Below, one piece after another: positions 1 through 8,490 of a stretch of DNA of 64,000 nucleotides; within the stretch, counting starts at the first letter, position 1; each line of letters opens with the position of its first letter. The notes beneath the pieces are model-generated. The model had not been told where the DNA came from. It saw only the letters and a list, made by a program, of their open reading frames with translations, and searched no databases. Source of the stretch: Candidatus Ulvibacter alkanivorans (GTDB lineage: Bacteria; Bacteroidota; Bacteroidia; Flavobacteriales; Flavobacteriaceae); NCBI RefSeq assembly GCF_003333325.1, contig NZ_QOLC01000066.1:36939-100938 (forward strand), written 5' to 3'. The translations under genes and the position numbers were made by a program.

Positions 1-832
1 ACGAGACCAAGCTTCTCGACCAACACAGTATAGAACCACTTGTCCCGAATGCGAAACACCGTTGGTGCGTACCCAAGGAGAAGCACAACATTATTGCCCC
101 AATACCGAAGGTTGTCCTCCACAGATCATTGGGCGGATTCAACATTTTATTTCGCGCAAAGCGATGGATATTGAAGGATTGGGCGGTGAAACCGTAGCGT
201 TGTTGGTGAACAACGGACTCATAAATAACTATGCCGATCTTTATGAACTAGGCGTTTCTGAGATTACCCCTTTAGAGCGAATGGCCGAAAAAAGTGCAGA
301 GAACTTGGTTGCCGGAGTGGAAGCTTCAAAAGAGATTCCTTTTGAGCGTGTCTTATTCGCCCTTGGAATTCGCTATGTTGGAGAGACGGTAGCTAAAAAA
401 CTGGCCAAGCATTACAAGAATATCGATGCGATCGCAACGGCATCGGAAGACGAACTAACTGCAGTAGATGAAATAGGCAGCAAGATTGCCGAAAGCGTAG
501 TTGCTTTCTTTTCCGAAGAAAAAAATAAAGCGATCATCGACCGATTAAAACACTATGGAGTACAGTTGGAAATTTCGGCAGAGAAGTTAGCAAATCAGAC
601 CAACGTGTTAGAAGGAAATACGTTCGTTGTTTCGGGAGTTTTTACGACGGTCTCACGTACCGAGTTAAAGAAGTTGATAGAGGACAATGGTGGGAAAGTT
701 TCGGGGTCTATCTCGGGTAAGACCAATTACGTGGTCGCGGGAGAGAATATGGGGCCCAGTAAGAAGACCAAGGCCGAAGATTTAGGGATTCCTATTATTT
801 CGGAAGCTGAATTTTTGCAAATGATATCTTAA
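1..832 (+). CDS. ligA: NAD-dependent DNA ligase LigA, 3' part
   Basis: C-terminal part of the NAD+-dependent ligase that seals nicks in replication and repair. The reading frame is open from the window edge (first complete codon at position 2), so the adenylation and OB domains lie upstream. Visible in order: a four-cysteine zinc finger (CPEC at about 41-52, then YCPN and GCP at about 92-118), helix-hairpin-helix repeats through the middle (for example the GIRYVG and DEIGSKIA segments), and a terminal BRCT domain at about 602-829 with the FVVSGVF and GGKVSGSISGKTNYVV motifs. About 277 of the usual 660-700 residues are present. Only the truncation by the window edge is unusual; the family assignment is secure. 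Confidence 0.97.
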   Translation, partial: RDQASRPTQYRTTCPECETPLVRTQGEAQHYCPNTEGCPPQIIGRIQHFISRKAMDIEGLGGETVALLVNNGLINNYADLYELGVSEITPLERMAEKSAENLVAGVEASKEIPFERVLFALGIRYVGETVAKKLAKHYKNIDAIATASEDELTAVDEIGSKIAESVVAFFSEEKNKAIIDRLKHYGVQLEISAEKLANQTNVLEGNTFVVSGVFTTVSRTELKKLIEDNGGKVSGSISGKTNYVVAGENMGPSKKTKAEDLGIPIISEAEFLQMIS

Positions 833-859
833 ACTTCAGCAAAAAACAGTCGAAAAATG

Positions 860-867
860 TATTTTTG
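860..867 (+). promoter_or_regulatory. Bacteroidota -7 element (TATTTTTG)
   Basis: Exact TAnnTTTG match 22 nt before the DUF6913 start codon. The -33 position holds only TTC (835-837), 22 nt upstream, so the promoter is plausible but not ideal. It would drive the DUF6913-dapA pair and give a leader of about 15-18 nt. Confidence 0.5.
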
Positions 868-889
868 TAGTCTAGGTTGATACGTATTC

Positions 890-1405
890 ATGTTAAAGAA
901 AATAAAGCTTTCCTCCTTAAAAAAACGAAAAGAGAAGAACCTTGAACAACGGGATTTTTCGGAAGTGAATGCTCCTTTACGTACCCTTGGATTCTTAGTG
1001 AACGAAAATGAGTTTCAGGATTTTGAGCGATTGTACGATTTTTCGAAGGGTTTAGGAATCCTTCGGAAGGATGTTAAGGTGTTTTCTTTTTTAGAATCAC
1101 GTCGGAAACTTCCCTCGTTACGAAACAATCAGATCTATAACAAGGACTTTTCGTGGTCGGGTGAAATCACCAATCAAAATGCACGTGAATTTTTAGAAAT
1201 GCCTTTTGATGTGTTGGTGGGATTGTACGAAGAGAAAAATGTGTTTCTAGATCTGTTGGTCTCTACCAGCAATGCGAAATTTAAAGTTGGATGTAAAGGA
1301 AGCGACGAACGTTTATTCGACCTTATTATTCAACTTTCACCTACCGCAATAGGTGATTTTGAAACGGAATTAAAAAAATATTTAAAAATTTTAAACAAAA
1401 TATAA
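890..1405 (+). CDS. DUF6913 family protein
   Basis: A 171-residue cytoplasmic protein with no signal peptide or membrane segment. The N-terminus is lysine-rich (LKKIKLSSLKKRKEKN); the rest is a compact alpha/beta fold with a FDVLVGLYEEKN strand-helix and a C-terminal IGDFETELKKYLKIL helix. I recognise it as the DUF6913 family, which in Flavobacteriaceae is regularly found immediately before dapA. Its stop codon abuts the dapA ATG with no gap, so the two are almost certainly co-transcribed and perhaps translationally coupled. Function is unknown; the linkage to lysine/diaminopimelate synthesis is context only and no catalytic motif is visible. Confidence 0.8.
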   Translation: MLKKIKLSSLKKRKEKNLEQRDFSEVNAPLRTLGFLVNENEFQDFERLYDFSKGLGILRKDVKVFSFLESRRKLPSLRNNQIYNKDFSWSGEITNQNAREFLEMPFDVLVGLYEEKNVFLDLLVSTSNAKFKVGCKGSDERLFDLIIQLSPTAIGDFETELKKYLKILNKI

Positions 1406-2284
1406 ATGAAAGAACTTATTGGTACCGGTGTTGCGTTAATTACCCCCTTTACAAAAGATTTACAGGTAGATGTGGACGGATTAAAACGCGTTGTCGATTT
1501 TAATATTACCAATGGGATCGATTATTTGGTGGTATTGGGAACCACAGCCGAAAGTGCAACCCTTACAGATAATGAGAAAGCGTTGGTTGTTAAGACAATT
1601 CAAGAAGCGAATGCAGGCAGGGTTCCGTTAGTATTGGGAATTGGTGGAAACAACACGCAAGCGATTATCGATGAGCTTCAAAGCAAGGACCTTAGTGCAT
1701 TTGCGGCGATCTTGTCGGTATCACCTATGTATAACAAACCTACCCAAGAAGGTATTTGTCAACATTTTGCGGCCATCGCAAAAGCGAGTCCGAAACCCAT
1801 TATTTTGTACAATGTTCCCGGACGAACAGCCTCTAATATGTTGCCCGAAACGGTGATACGGCTGGCCAAGGACTTTGAGAACATTGTAGGGATCAAAGAA
1901 GCGGCAGGAGACATGGTACAAGCCATGCGATTGCTGCGCGATTGCCCAAGCGATTTCTTGGTGATCTCCGGCGATGATATGGTTACACTTCCTATGGTTT
2001 TAGCAGGTGGAGCAGGTGTGATCTCTGTAATAGGGGAAGGGTTTCCAGCCGAATTTTCAAAAATGGTGCGATTAGGACGGGAACGCAAGGTGGACGAAGC
2101 TTATAAAATACACAATTCGCTAATGCCCGCGATCGATTTTATATTTGCAGAAGGGAATCCTGCCGGCATTAAAGCAGTATTTAAGAAGCTCGGTATTTGC
2201 GGCGATACGGTACGCTTGCCACTTGTGGGGGTCACCGACTCATTGCGCAATAAGATCGATGCATTTGTGGACCAAATGTACTAA
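1406..2284 (+). CDS. dapA: 4-hydroxy-tetrahydrodipicolinate synthase
   Basis: Condenses pyruvate with L-aspartate-4-semialdehyde, the first committed step towards diaminopimelate and lysine. At 292 residues it is of normal family length. It shows the TIM-barrel class I aldolase signature: GTTAES at residues 45-50 (carboxylate binding), Tyr135 in the ILYNVPGR motif (proton relay) and the Schiff-base lysine Lys164 in GIKEAAGD. The start ATG directly follows the DUF6913 stop. There is no local dapB or other lys gene, so the pathway is dispersed. Cytosolic homotetramer by family knowledge. N-acetylneuraminate lyase is related, but the GTTAES and GIKEAAGD motifs favour DapA. Confidence 0.95.
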   Translation: MKELIGTGVALITPFTKDLQVDVDGLKRVVDFNITNGIDYLVVLGTTAESATLTDNEKALVVKTIQEANAGRVPLVLGIGGNNTQAIIDELQSKDLSAFAAILSVSPMYNKPTQEGICQHFAAIAKASPKPIILYNVPGRTASNMLPETVIRLAKDFENIVGIKEAAGDMVQAMRLLRDCPSDFLVISGDDMVTLPMVLAGGAGVISVIGEGFPAEFSKMVRLGRERKVDEAYKIHNSLMPAIDFIFAEGNPAGIKAVFKKLGICGDTVRLPLVGVTDSLRNKIDAFVDQMY

Positions 2285-2321
2285 GCTGGGATTGGCAGCG
2301 TTTAATAGTGTCGAACATAGA

Positions 2322-2349
2322 CAAACGATCAATACACATCGATTGTTTG
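2322..2349 (+). terminator. Possible dapA terminator hairpin
   Basis: Nine-base arms CAAACGATC and GATTGTTTG around a 10-nt loop, with one G-T pair. No T-tract follows, so it is a weak candidate. It lies between dapA and the bamD promoter. Confidence 0.3.
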
Positions 2350-2364
2350 CATAATAATAAGTTT

Positions 2365-2393
2365 TTGTAATCAGGTATAATTCACTACTTTTG
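2365..2393 (+). promoter_or_regulatory. bamD promoter (TTG-N18-TACTTTTG)
   Basis: TTG at 2365-2367 and an exact TAnnTTTG at 2386-2393, separated by 18 nt. The expected transcript start (about 2398-2400) falls on the first ATG of bamD, so the mRNA would be leaderless or translation would start at the next in-frame ATG (2413). The 18 nt at 2379-2396 recur exactly in the ndk promoter. Confidence 0.75.
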
Positions 2394-2397
2394 CACG

Positions 2398-3228
2398 ATG
2401 TTTTTTAAATCTATGAGAGCGAGTCTATTAGTTATCGTTGGGAGTCTTTTGGTATTAACCTCATGTAGCGAGTATCAGAAGGTGTTGAGCTCTGATGATA
2501 ACTCCAAAAAATACGCGGTTGCCGATTCTTTATATAAGGTTGGTAAATACCGAAAAGCGCTTAAGCTAATGGAACAGATCGTTCCTGCTTATCGTGGAAA
2601 ACCACAGGCACAGCGATTAATGTTTATCTACGCCAATACCTTTTACGAGTTAGAAGATTATTATTTGGCAGGATATCAGTTCGAGCGTTTCGAACAATCG
2701 TATCCTTCGAGTGATAGTGTTGAGGTGGCGGCTTATCGTTCGGCTCGAAGTTTCTACGAACTCTCTCCTCGTTATTCATTAGATCAAGAAGACACCTATA
2801 CGGCCTTAGAGAAATTACAAAAATATCTCAACAAGTATCCCGAAACTGAATATAGAAGTGAAGCCAATGTATTGGTTGCAGAGCTTCGTGAAAAGTTAGA
2901 GAAGAAAGATATTGAGATCGCACGTCAGCATTTAAAGACGGCTCAGACCTTCGGAAGTTATAAGCCTGCGATTGAAGCATTCGATAATTTTATCACAGAT
3001 CATCCGGGATCTATCTATAGAAAAGATGCGTTCTTCGGAAGATTTAAAGCAGCCTATTTACAAGCTATTAATAGTATACCATCACTTGTTGATGAACGTT
3101 TGGTCGCTGCGCGAGGGTACTACAATAACTTTGCAAAGTACTATAGCGAAACCGAGCTAAAAGAAGAAGCAGACGAGCTATTAGAAGACATCAACGCCCG
3201 ATTAAAAGAAAAAGAACCTACAAGTTAA
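2398..3228 (+). CDS. bamD: Outer membrane assembly lipoprotein BamD
   Basis: TPR lipoprotein of the BAM complex, which inserts beta-barrel proteins into the outer membrane; periplasmic, anchored by lipid. It has a hydrophobic signal with the lipobox VLTSC (Cys23), followed by the family hallmark SEYQKVL and then helical TPR-like repeats (YKVGKYRKALKLMEQIVPAYRGKPQAQ, YYLAGYQFERFEQSYPSS and others) up to about residue 255. The 276 residues fit the family. Two starts are possible: 2398, or 2413 (MRASLLV...), which the promoter position slightly favours; both leave an intact signal peptide. It heads an operon with the omega-like gene (10-nt gap), coaBC and the DUF4835 gene. Confidence 0.93.
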   Translation: MFFKSMRASLLVIVGSLLVLTSCSEYQKVLSSDDNSKKYAVADSLYKVGKYRKALKLMEQIVPAYRGKPQAQRLMFIYANTFYELEDYYLAGYQFERFEQSYPSSDSVEVAAYRSARSFYELSPRYSLDQEDTYTALEKLQKYLNKYPETEYRSEANVLVAELREKLEKKDIEIARQHLKTAQTFGSYKPAIEAFDNFITDHPGSIYRKDAFFGRFKAAYLQAINSIPSLVDERLVAARGYYNNFAKYYSETELKEEADELLEDINARLKEKEPTS

Positions 3229-3238
3229 ATTTGCACCT

Positions 3239-3574
3239 ATGAGCGATATTAAGAACAGTGAAGCACCTATCAATACGACTACTATTGATAAAAATCTAGT
3301 AGATGCGCCTACCAATAACATTTATGAGGCGATCTCTATTATTGCAAAAAGAGCCAATCAGATCAATAGCGATATCAAGAAAGAATTGCTAGAGAAATTG
3401 GATGAGTTCGCTACCTATAACGACAGTTTAGAGGAGATCTTCGAGAATAAAGAACAGATAGAGGTTTCTAAGTTCTACGAAAAGCTTCCGAAGCCACACG
3501 CTTTAGCTGTACAAGAATGGTTAGAGAACAATATCTACTACCGCAATACAAAAGATGAAGAAATAGAACAATAA
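3239..3574 (+). CDS. rpoZ: RNA polymerase omega-like subunit
   Basis: A 111-residue cytoplasmic protein whose centre (NIYEAISIIAKRANQI, residues about 27-43) matches the omega/RPB6 core helix, where omega clamps the beta-prime C-terminus. The following helices are charged and family-specific. Bacteroidota omega proteins are divergent and often just labelled RpoZ-family. The location directly before coaBC (3-nt gap) is the same rpoZ/coaBC neighbourhood seen in many bacteria and supports the call. It is longer than enterobacterial omega (91 residues) because of an extended N-terminus (about 26 polar residues). Confidence 0.8.
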   Translation: MSDIKNSEAPINTTTIDKNLVDAPTNNIYEAISIIAKRANQINSDIKKELLEKLDEFATYNDSLEEIFENKEQIEVSKFYEKLPKPHALAVQEWLENNIYYRNTKDEEIEQ

Positions 3575-3577
3575 GAA

Positions 3578-4789
3578 ATGTCGGTACTAAGCGGTAAACA
3601 TATCTTGCTTGGCGTTACTGCCGGCATCGCCGCTTACAAATCGGCTTTTTTAGTTCGTTTACTGGTCAAAAAAGGGGCGAAAGTAAAGGTGGTTATGACA
3701 CCTGCTGCGAAAGATTTCATTACACCCTTGACCTTATCTACATTATCAAAGAATGAAGTTTTCTCTTCGTTTACCAATGAAGAAGATGAAAATGCCCAAT
3801 GGAATAACCACGTTGCGTTAGCCCTTTGGGCAGATTTGTTTATAATCGCCCCGGCCACAGCCAATACACTCTCTAAAATGGCAACAGGCAATAGCGATAA
3901 CCTACTCCTCGCGACTTATTTATCGGCCAAATGTCCTGTGTATTACGCTCCGGCGATGGACTTAGATATGTACAAACATCCAAGTACCGATGCTACGTTT
4001 AAGAAGTTGAATGACTTCGGAAACATCCAGATCCCGGCCGAACATGGCGAATTAGCCAGTGGCTTAAGTGGACAAGGACGAATGGCCGAACCGGAACATA
4101 TTGTTACATTTCTAGAAAATGACCTCCTTCAACAATTACCATTGCGTGGAAAAAAAGTGCTAATTACAGCGGGGCCCACCTTTGAAGCGATCGATCCGGT
4201 ACGCTTTATTGGTAACCATTCCAGCGGGAAGATGGGATATGCCTTAGCAACCGTAGCGGCCAATTTAGGAGCCGAAGTTGTATTGGTATCCGGTCCCGTG
4301 GGATTAACAATAGAACACACCTTAGTAAAGGTTATACATGTCACCGCTGCGGCTGAAATGTACGACGCAGCGCACCAGCATTTTGAATCGGCAGATATTG
4401 CTATTTTGAGTGCTGCGGTAGCCGACTACCGACCTAACGCTATAGCAGATCAAAAAATAAAAAAGAAGGATACCGAATTAACGTTGACCCTTGAAAAAAC
4501 AAAGGATATTTTAGCCTCTTTAGGCGAGATCAAAAAAGACCAGTATTTGGTTGGATTCGCATTAGAGACCGAAAATGAAATTGAAAATGCAAAATCCAAA
4601 CTCAAAAAAAAGAATTTAGACTTAATTGTATTAAATTCGCTGAACGACAAAGGAGCCGGCTTTAAAGGGGATACCAATAAGGTGACCTTGATCACAGCAG
4701 ACAATAAAGTAGTTCCCTTTTCAGTTAAACCTAAGATCGATGTGGCAAACGACATCATGCAACATATCATAAAACAAATTCATGCGTAG
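3578..4789 (+). CDS. coaBC: Bifunctional phosphopantothenoylcysteine decarboxylase/phosphopantothenate-cysteine ligase
   Basis: Performs two consecutive steps of coenzyme A synthesis. Residues 1-180 form the FMN-dependent CoaC half (LLGVTAGIAAYKS, catalytic His78 in NNHVALALWAD, APATANT); residues about 190-403 form the CoaB half (ITAGPTFEAIDPVRFIGNHSSGKMG, SAAVADYRP, KIKK). The length of 403 is normal. Two positions differ from the E. coli enzyme: the PxMNxxMW motif reads PAMDLDMY (Asp128 for Asn), and the ACG cysteine position reads ASG (Ser161). I believe such variants are common in Bacteroidota but cannot verify that here. It overlaps the next gene by 8 nt, so translation is coupled. Confidence 0.95.
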   Translation: MSVLSGKHILLGVTAGIAAYKSAFLVRLLVKKGAKVKVVMTPAAKDFITPLTLSTLSKNEVFSSFTNEEDENAQWNNHVALALWADLFIIAPATANTLSKMATGNSDNLLLATYLSAKCPVYYAPAMDLDMYKHPSTDATFKKLNDFGNIQIPAEHGELASGLSGQGRMAEPEHIVTFLENDLLQQLPLRGKKVLITAGPTFEAIDPVRFIGNHSSGKMGYALATVAANLGAEVVLVSGPVGLTIEHTLVKVIHVTAAAEMYDAAHQHFESADIAILSAAVADYRPNAIADQKIKKKDTELTLTLEKTKDILASLGEIKKDQYLVGFALETENEIENAKSKLKKKNLDLIVLNSLNDKGAGFKGDTNKVTLITADNKVVPFSVKPKIDVANDIMQHIIKQIHA

Positions 4790-5672
4790 ATTTTTAACAA
4801 CACTAACGTTTCTATTTTTAGCGATTTCGCTACAGGCACAAGAGTTGAACTGTTCTATAACTGTAGATGCCGAACAAACAGGGCAGCCCAATTTGCAAGT
4901 TTTTAGAACGCTCCAACAACAACTTACTGAATTTGTAAATAATACAAAGTGGACCAATAAAGTATACAAGAATCAGGAGCGTATCGATTGTAATATGTCG
5001 ATCGTAATTTCTGAATACAGCTCAGATCTTTTTACGGCAACCATACAAATTCAATCTTCTCGTCCGGCTTTCGACTCGACCTACGACAGTCCGGTGTACA
5101 ACTACAACGATCGTCAGTTTTCTTTCGATTATATAGAATTTCAACCACTTAACTTTAATATAAACTCTTTCGATTCTAACTTGATCTCTGTGATCGCGTA
5201 TCATGTTTATACCATCATTGGTTTGGACGCCGATACCTACGAATTGAACGGTGGCGCCGAATACTTCGGAATCGCTAAACAAATTGTGAATACGGCCTCT
5301 TCCAGTAACTTCGCCGGCTGGAAAGCAACCGATGGAACACAATCCCGTTACCAATACAACGACGCCTTATTGTCGAGTGTTTATAGAGAGTTTCACAAGG
5401 TCTTATACGATTACCATCGCAAAGGGATCGATAACATGGCCGACGATACTAAAAAAGGTAAAGAAGCAGTTGCTAAGGCGATCAACGACCTTAGAAGCAT
5501 TAACGATAGGCGACCAAACTCATTCTTATTACGTACGTTCTTCGACGCTAAAAGCGATGAGATACAAGCCATCTTTAGCGGTGGCCCTAATGTAGATATC
5601 GCAACCTTGGTCGATAATTTAAATCGTATGGCTCCTACCAAACGCAGCAATTGGAGCGAGATCAAATTTTAG
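4782..5672 (+). CDS. porD: DUF4835 / PorD-like type IX secretion protein
   Basis: A 296-residue exported protein with a clear signal peptide (MRRFLTTLTFLFLAISLQAQ, cleavage after residue 20). The mature part starts ELNCSITVDAEQ, typical of the DUF4835 family, and is rich in aromatic and Asn/Asp residues with no further membrane segment. Members have been named PorD for a link to the type IX secretion system of Bacteroidota, and the coaBC-DUF4835-recN order is conserved in flavobacteria. It overlaps coaBC by 8 nt. Its precise biochemical role is not known; the gene symbol is given by family membership, not from a functional motif. Confidence 0.78.
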   Translation: MRRFLTTLTFLFLAISLQAQELNCSITVDAEQTGQPNLQVFRTLQQQLTEFVNNTKWTNKVYKNQERIDCNMSIVISEYSSDLFTATIQIQSSRPAFDSTYDSPVYNYNDRQFSFDYIEFQPLNFNINSFDSNLISVIAYHVYTIIGLDADTYELNGGAEYFGIAKQIVNTASSSNFAGWKATDGTQSRYQYNDALLSSVYREFHKVLYDYHRKGIDNMADDTKKGKEAVAKAINDLRSINDRRPNSFLLRTFFDAKSDEIQAIFSGGPNVDIATLVDNLNRMAPTKRSNWSEIKF

Positions 5673-5692
5673 TAAAACAACCACTTATTTAC

Positions 5693-5723
5693 TTGCAGGG
5701 TTAGCAAAAGGCTGTTATTTTTA
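5693..5723 (+). promoter_or_regulatory. Possible recN promoter (TTG-N20-TATTTTTA)
   Basis: TTG at 5693-5695 and TATTTTTA at 5716-5723 with a 20-nt spacer. The last base of the -7 box deviates from TAnnTTTG. It would start a transcript about 16 nt before the GTG start of recN. Confidence 0.4.
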
Positions 5724-5744
5724 AATGCAATAAATCACTAGGCT

Positions 5745-7397
5745 GTGCTTACCACCCTTTCAATAAAAAATTACGCACTAATCGAAGATATTCGTGTGGA
5801 ATTGTCGTCCGGTATGACCATCATCACCGGAGAGACAGGGGCCGGTAAATCGATCTTACTAGGAGCACTTGCGCTATTGCTAGGAAAGCGGGCCGATGCA
5901 AGCAGCGTAAAAGATGCTTCAAAGAAATGTGTGATCGAAGCAGAATTTTCACTAGCCGACTACGGCCTTCAAGACGTATTCGAAGAGAATGATCTTGATT
6001 ACGAACCTCATACGATAATTAGGCGTGAACTACTACCCAGTGGTAAATCTAGAGCCTTTGTAAACGATACCCCGGTCACTGTTGGGCAGCTTCAGGTGTT
6101 AGGGGTGCATTTGGTCGATATTCATAGTCAGCATGAGACCTTGGCGCTTTCTTCGGAAACCTATCAGTTAGAGGTGATCGATGCGCTTGCAGGACATTCT
6201 TCCTTACTAAAACAATATTCACAGCAGTATAACGCCTACACTGAAGCTTCCGAAGCACTTTCAGAAATGAAGGCGAAAAAACAAGAGGCGATCAAAGAAT
6301 TAGATTATCAAACCTTTTTGTTTGAAGAACTCGAACAAGCCAAACTCGATGGATTGGATCAAATGGAGTTGGAAGAAACCTATGAAAAACTATCCAATTC
6401 CGAAGCCATACAAGAAAACCTGGCAACGATCGATCAACTTTTTAGCGAAGAACAAATTGGCACCATAGAGACCGCTAAAACAGCCAGAACCGCATTGGGG
6501 AAGGTACGCGGATTTGCTTCGGAATATGAGGCGTTGTGGAATCGCTTGAACAGTGCAATTATTGAATTAGAAGATATTGCAGAGACAGTTTCTCAGGCTG
6601 CCGGCGATATAGAAGCAGATCCACAACAACTGTTTCAACTCAATGAAAAACTGCAGACAATTCACAAATTGCAATTAAAGCATTCGGTGGCTAGTGTTGA
6701 GGAATTGTTAGAAATTAAAGCAGCACTTGGTTCGCAAATAGACGGGACACAGCAGTTGGACGATCGCATTGCCGAACTAGAAAACAAAGTAATAAACCTT
6801 GAGGAACAAACCACTAAAACCGCTTCCGAATTACACCAGGGTCGAGAAAAGGTCATCCCGACCTTAAAAGAAAAGTTAGAATCCTTTTTAGGTGCCTTGG
6901 GATTGCCAAATGCAAAGTTTCAATTTGAGATTGAGAAGCAGGATACCTTCAGAAAAAATGGAAAAGATACCTTAGCCTTGCTTTTTACAGCCAACAAGGG
7001 ACTTCCGTTTGGTTCGTTAAAGAAGATTGCTTCCGGCGGTGAAATGAGTCGAATCATGCTGGCGGTAAAGGCCGTGTTATCCCAATATAAGAAATTGCCA
7101 ACCATCATCTTCGATGAAATAGACACGGGTGTGTCTGGTGAAATTGCTCATGCCATGGCGTCGATCATGAGTGCGATGAGTGAAGAGATGCAGTTGTTAA
7201 GCATCACACATTTGCCACAAATTGCAGCAAAAGGTGAACACCATATTAAGATTTACAAAGAGGATGTGAACGAAGTGACCGTTACAAGGTTGCGCCCGTT
7301 GGCCGGAGAAGAACGTATTATCGAGATTGCCCAAATGATTGGTGGAAAGCAAGTCTCTGATGTTGCGATTGCCAATGCGAAAGAATTACTGAATTAA
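5745..7397 (+). CDS. recN: DNA repair protein RecN
   Basis: SMC-like ATPase that tethers DNA ends during double-strand break repair. The 550 residues show the Walker A motif GETGAGKS (29-36), a long coiled-coil arm region (about 160-370, rich in Glu/Lys/Gln), the ABC signature ASGGEMSRIMLAVKA, and Walker B with catalytic glutamate FDEIDTGVSG (Asp457, Glu458), all as in RecN. The start is GTG at 5745: the LTTLSIKNYALIE opening matches the family N-terminus. It has its own candidate promoter and lies 72 nt after the DUF4835 gene, so it is partly independent of the bamD operon. Confidence 0.95.
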   Translation: MLTTLSIKNYALIEDIRVELSSGMTIITGETGAGKSILLGALALLLGKRADASSVKDASKKCVIEAEFSLADYGLQDVFEENDLDYEPHTIIRRELLPSGKSRAFVNDTPVTVGQLQVLGVHLVDIHSQHETLALSSETYQLEVIDALAGHSSLLKQYSQQYNAYTEASEALSEMKAKKQEAIKELDYQTFLFEELEQAKLDGLDQMELEETYEKLSNSEAIQENLATIDQLFSEEQIGTIETAKTARTALGKVRGFASEYEALWNRLNSAIIELEDIAETVSQAAGDIEADPQQLFQLNEKLQTIHKLQLKHSVASVEELLEIKAALGSQIDGTQQLDDRIAELENKVINLEEQTTKTASELHQGREKVIPTLKEKLESFLGALGLPNAKFQFEIEKQDTFRKNGKDTLALLFTANKGLPFGSLKKIASGGEMSRIMLAVKAVLSQYKKLPTIIFDEIDTGVSGEIAHAMASIMSAMSEEMQLLSITHLPQIAAKGEHHIKIYKEDVNEVTVTRLRPLAGEERIIEIAQMIGGKQVSDVAIANAKELLN

Positions 7398-7401
7398 AAT
7401 G

Positions 7402-7409
7402 TATCTTTG
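7402..7409 (+). promoter_or_regulatory. Possible fabI -7 element (TATCTTTG)
   Basis: Exact TAnnTTTG, but no TTG at the expected -33 distance and about 98 nt from the fabI start. If used, fabI would carry a leader of roughly 90 nt, long for this window. Confidence 0.3.
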
Positions 7410-7507
7410 TTTTGTGCTTGTTGCCTGCACTTGCATTAGACCATAACCATGCTGGCGACAACTAAGACTTAAGAATAATTACACAACCAACTATAAAAAT
7501 AGAACGA

Positions 7508-8323
7508 ATGTCATACAATTTATTAAAGGGAAAACGAGGAATTATTTTTGGGGCCTTAGATGAAAATTCGATTGCCTGGAAAACAGCCGAACGCGTACAT
7601 GAAGAAGGAGGTCGCTTTGTGCTAACTAACGCACCCATCGCAATGCGAATGGGGCAAATTAATGAGTTGGCCGAAAAAACGGGTTCTGAGATCATACCGG
7701 CAGACGCAACAAATCTGGAAGACCTAGAAAATTTAGTTGATAAAGCAACCGAGATCTTAGGTGGAAAATTAGATTTTGTACTTCATTCTATTGGGATGTC
7801 GGTGAACGTGCGAAAAGGAAAAAAATATACCGATCAGAATTACGATTGGACCCACAAAGGATGGGATGTGTCGGCAGTATCATTTCACAAGACGATGCAG
7901 ACCTTGTATAAAAAAGACGCCATGAACGAATGGGGAAGTATCGTTGCCCTTACGTATATGGCGGCGCAACGCGTATTTCCAGACTACAACGACATGGCCG
8001 ATAACAAAGCTTATTTGGAATCGATCGCGCGTAGTTTTGGTTATTTCTTCGGAAAAGATAAAAAAGTGCGTGTAAATACGATCTCTCAATCACCTACACC
8101 TACTACAGCAGGGCAAGGCGTAAAAGGTTTTGATGGCTTTATTGCCTATGCCGAAAAGATGTCGCCATTAGGGAATGCGTCTGCGATGGATTGTGCCAAT
8201 TATACGGTTACTCTTTTTAGTGATCTCACCAAACGTGTAACCTTACAGAATCTTTACAATGATGGTGGCTTTTCTAACGTTGGTGTAAGCAACGAAGTAA
8301 TGGAAGCTTTTATGAAAGAATAA
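7508..8323 (+). CDS. fabI: Enoyl-[acyl-carrier-protein] reductase (NADH), FabI type
   Basis: Last reductive step of each fatty-acid elongation cycle (trans-2-enoyl-ACP to acyl-ACP). It is a divergent short-chain dehydrogenase of 271 residues, with the FabI-type nucleotide loop GIIFGALDENSIAW (11-24), the HSIGM turn, and the catalytic pair Tyr160-x6-Lys167 in DYNDMADNK. The C-terminus (GGFSNVGVS) is typical. Start ATG at 7508. The gene is monocistronic, closed by a strong terminator at 8349-8388. The single FabI visible here is of the triclosan-type enzyme family; other enoyl reductases could exist elsewhere in the genome. Confidence 0.95.
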   Translation: MSYNLLKGKRGIIFGALDENSIAWKTAERVHEEGGRFVLTNAPIAMRMGQINELAEKTGSEIIPADATNLEDLENLVDKATEILGGKLDFVLHSIGMSVNVRKGKKYTDQNYDWTHKGWDVSAVSFHKTMQTLYKKDAMNEWGSIVALTYMAAQRVFPDYNDMADNKAYLESIARSFGYFFGKDKKVRVNTISQSPTPTTAGQGVKGFDGFIAYAEKMSPLGNASAMDCANYTVTLFSDLTKRVTLQNLYNDGGFSNVGVSNEVMEAFMKE

Positions 8324-8348
8324 GTGCAAATTTTTTAAAGTAATTTTG

Positions 8349-8388
8349 AGCCTCTTTTCAATATAGTTTGAAGAGAGGCTTTCTTTTT
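8349..8388 (+). terminator. fabI terminator
   Basis: Thirteen-base arms AGCCTCTTTTCAA and TTGAAGAGAGGCT (one G-T pair) around TATAGT, followed by TTCTTTTT. A classic intrinsic terminator 25 nt after the fabI stop. Confidence 0.85.
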
Positions 8389-8429
8389 GGACTTTAATCT
8401 CTTAAAAGCCGCAACTCATCGAAATATTT

Positions 8430-8460
8430 TTGGCGCTACGATTCTTTTTTGATACTTTTA
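8430..8460 (+). promoter_or_regulatory. Promoter of the T9SS cargo gene (TTG-N20-TACTTTTA)
   Basis: TTG at 8430-8432 and TACTTTTA at 8453-8460 with a 20-nt spacer; predicted start about 25 nt before the ATG. The same TTG also ends an exact TATTTTTG (8425-8432), so a second, upstream start is possible. Confidence 0.5.
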
Positions 8461-8490
8461 AGGGAATATTAACTAATCTTTAAAATTATT

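Noticed and set aside
8341..8348. TAATTTTG matching the -7 consensus just after fabI
   Set aside because: It lies immediately upstream of, and overlapping the start of, the fabI terminator with no gene following; a chance match in AT-rich DNA.
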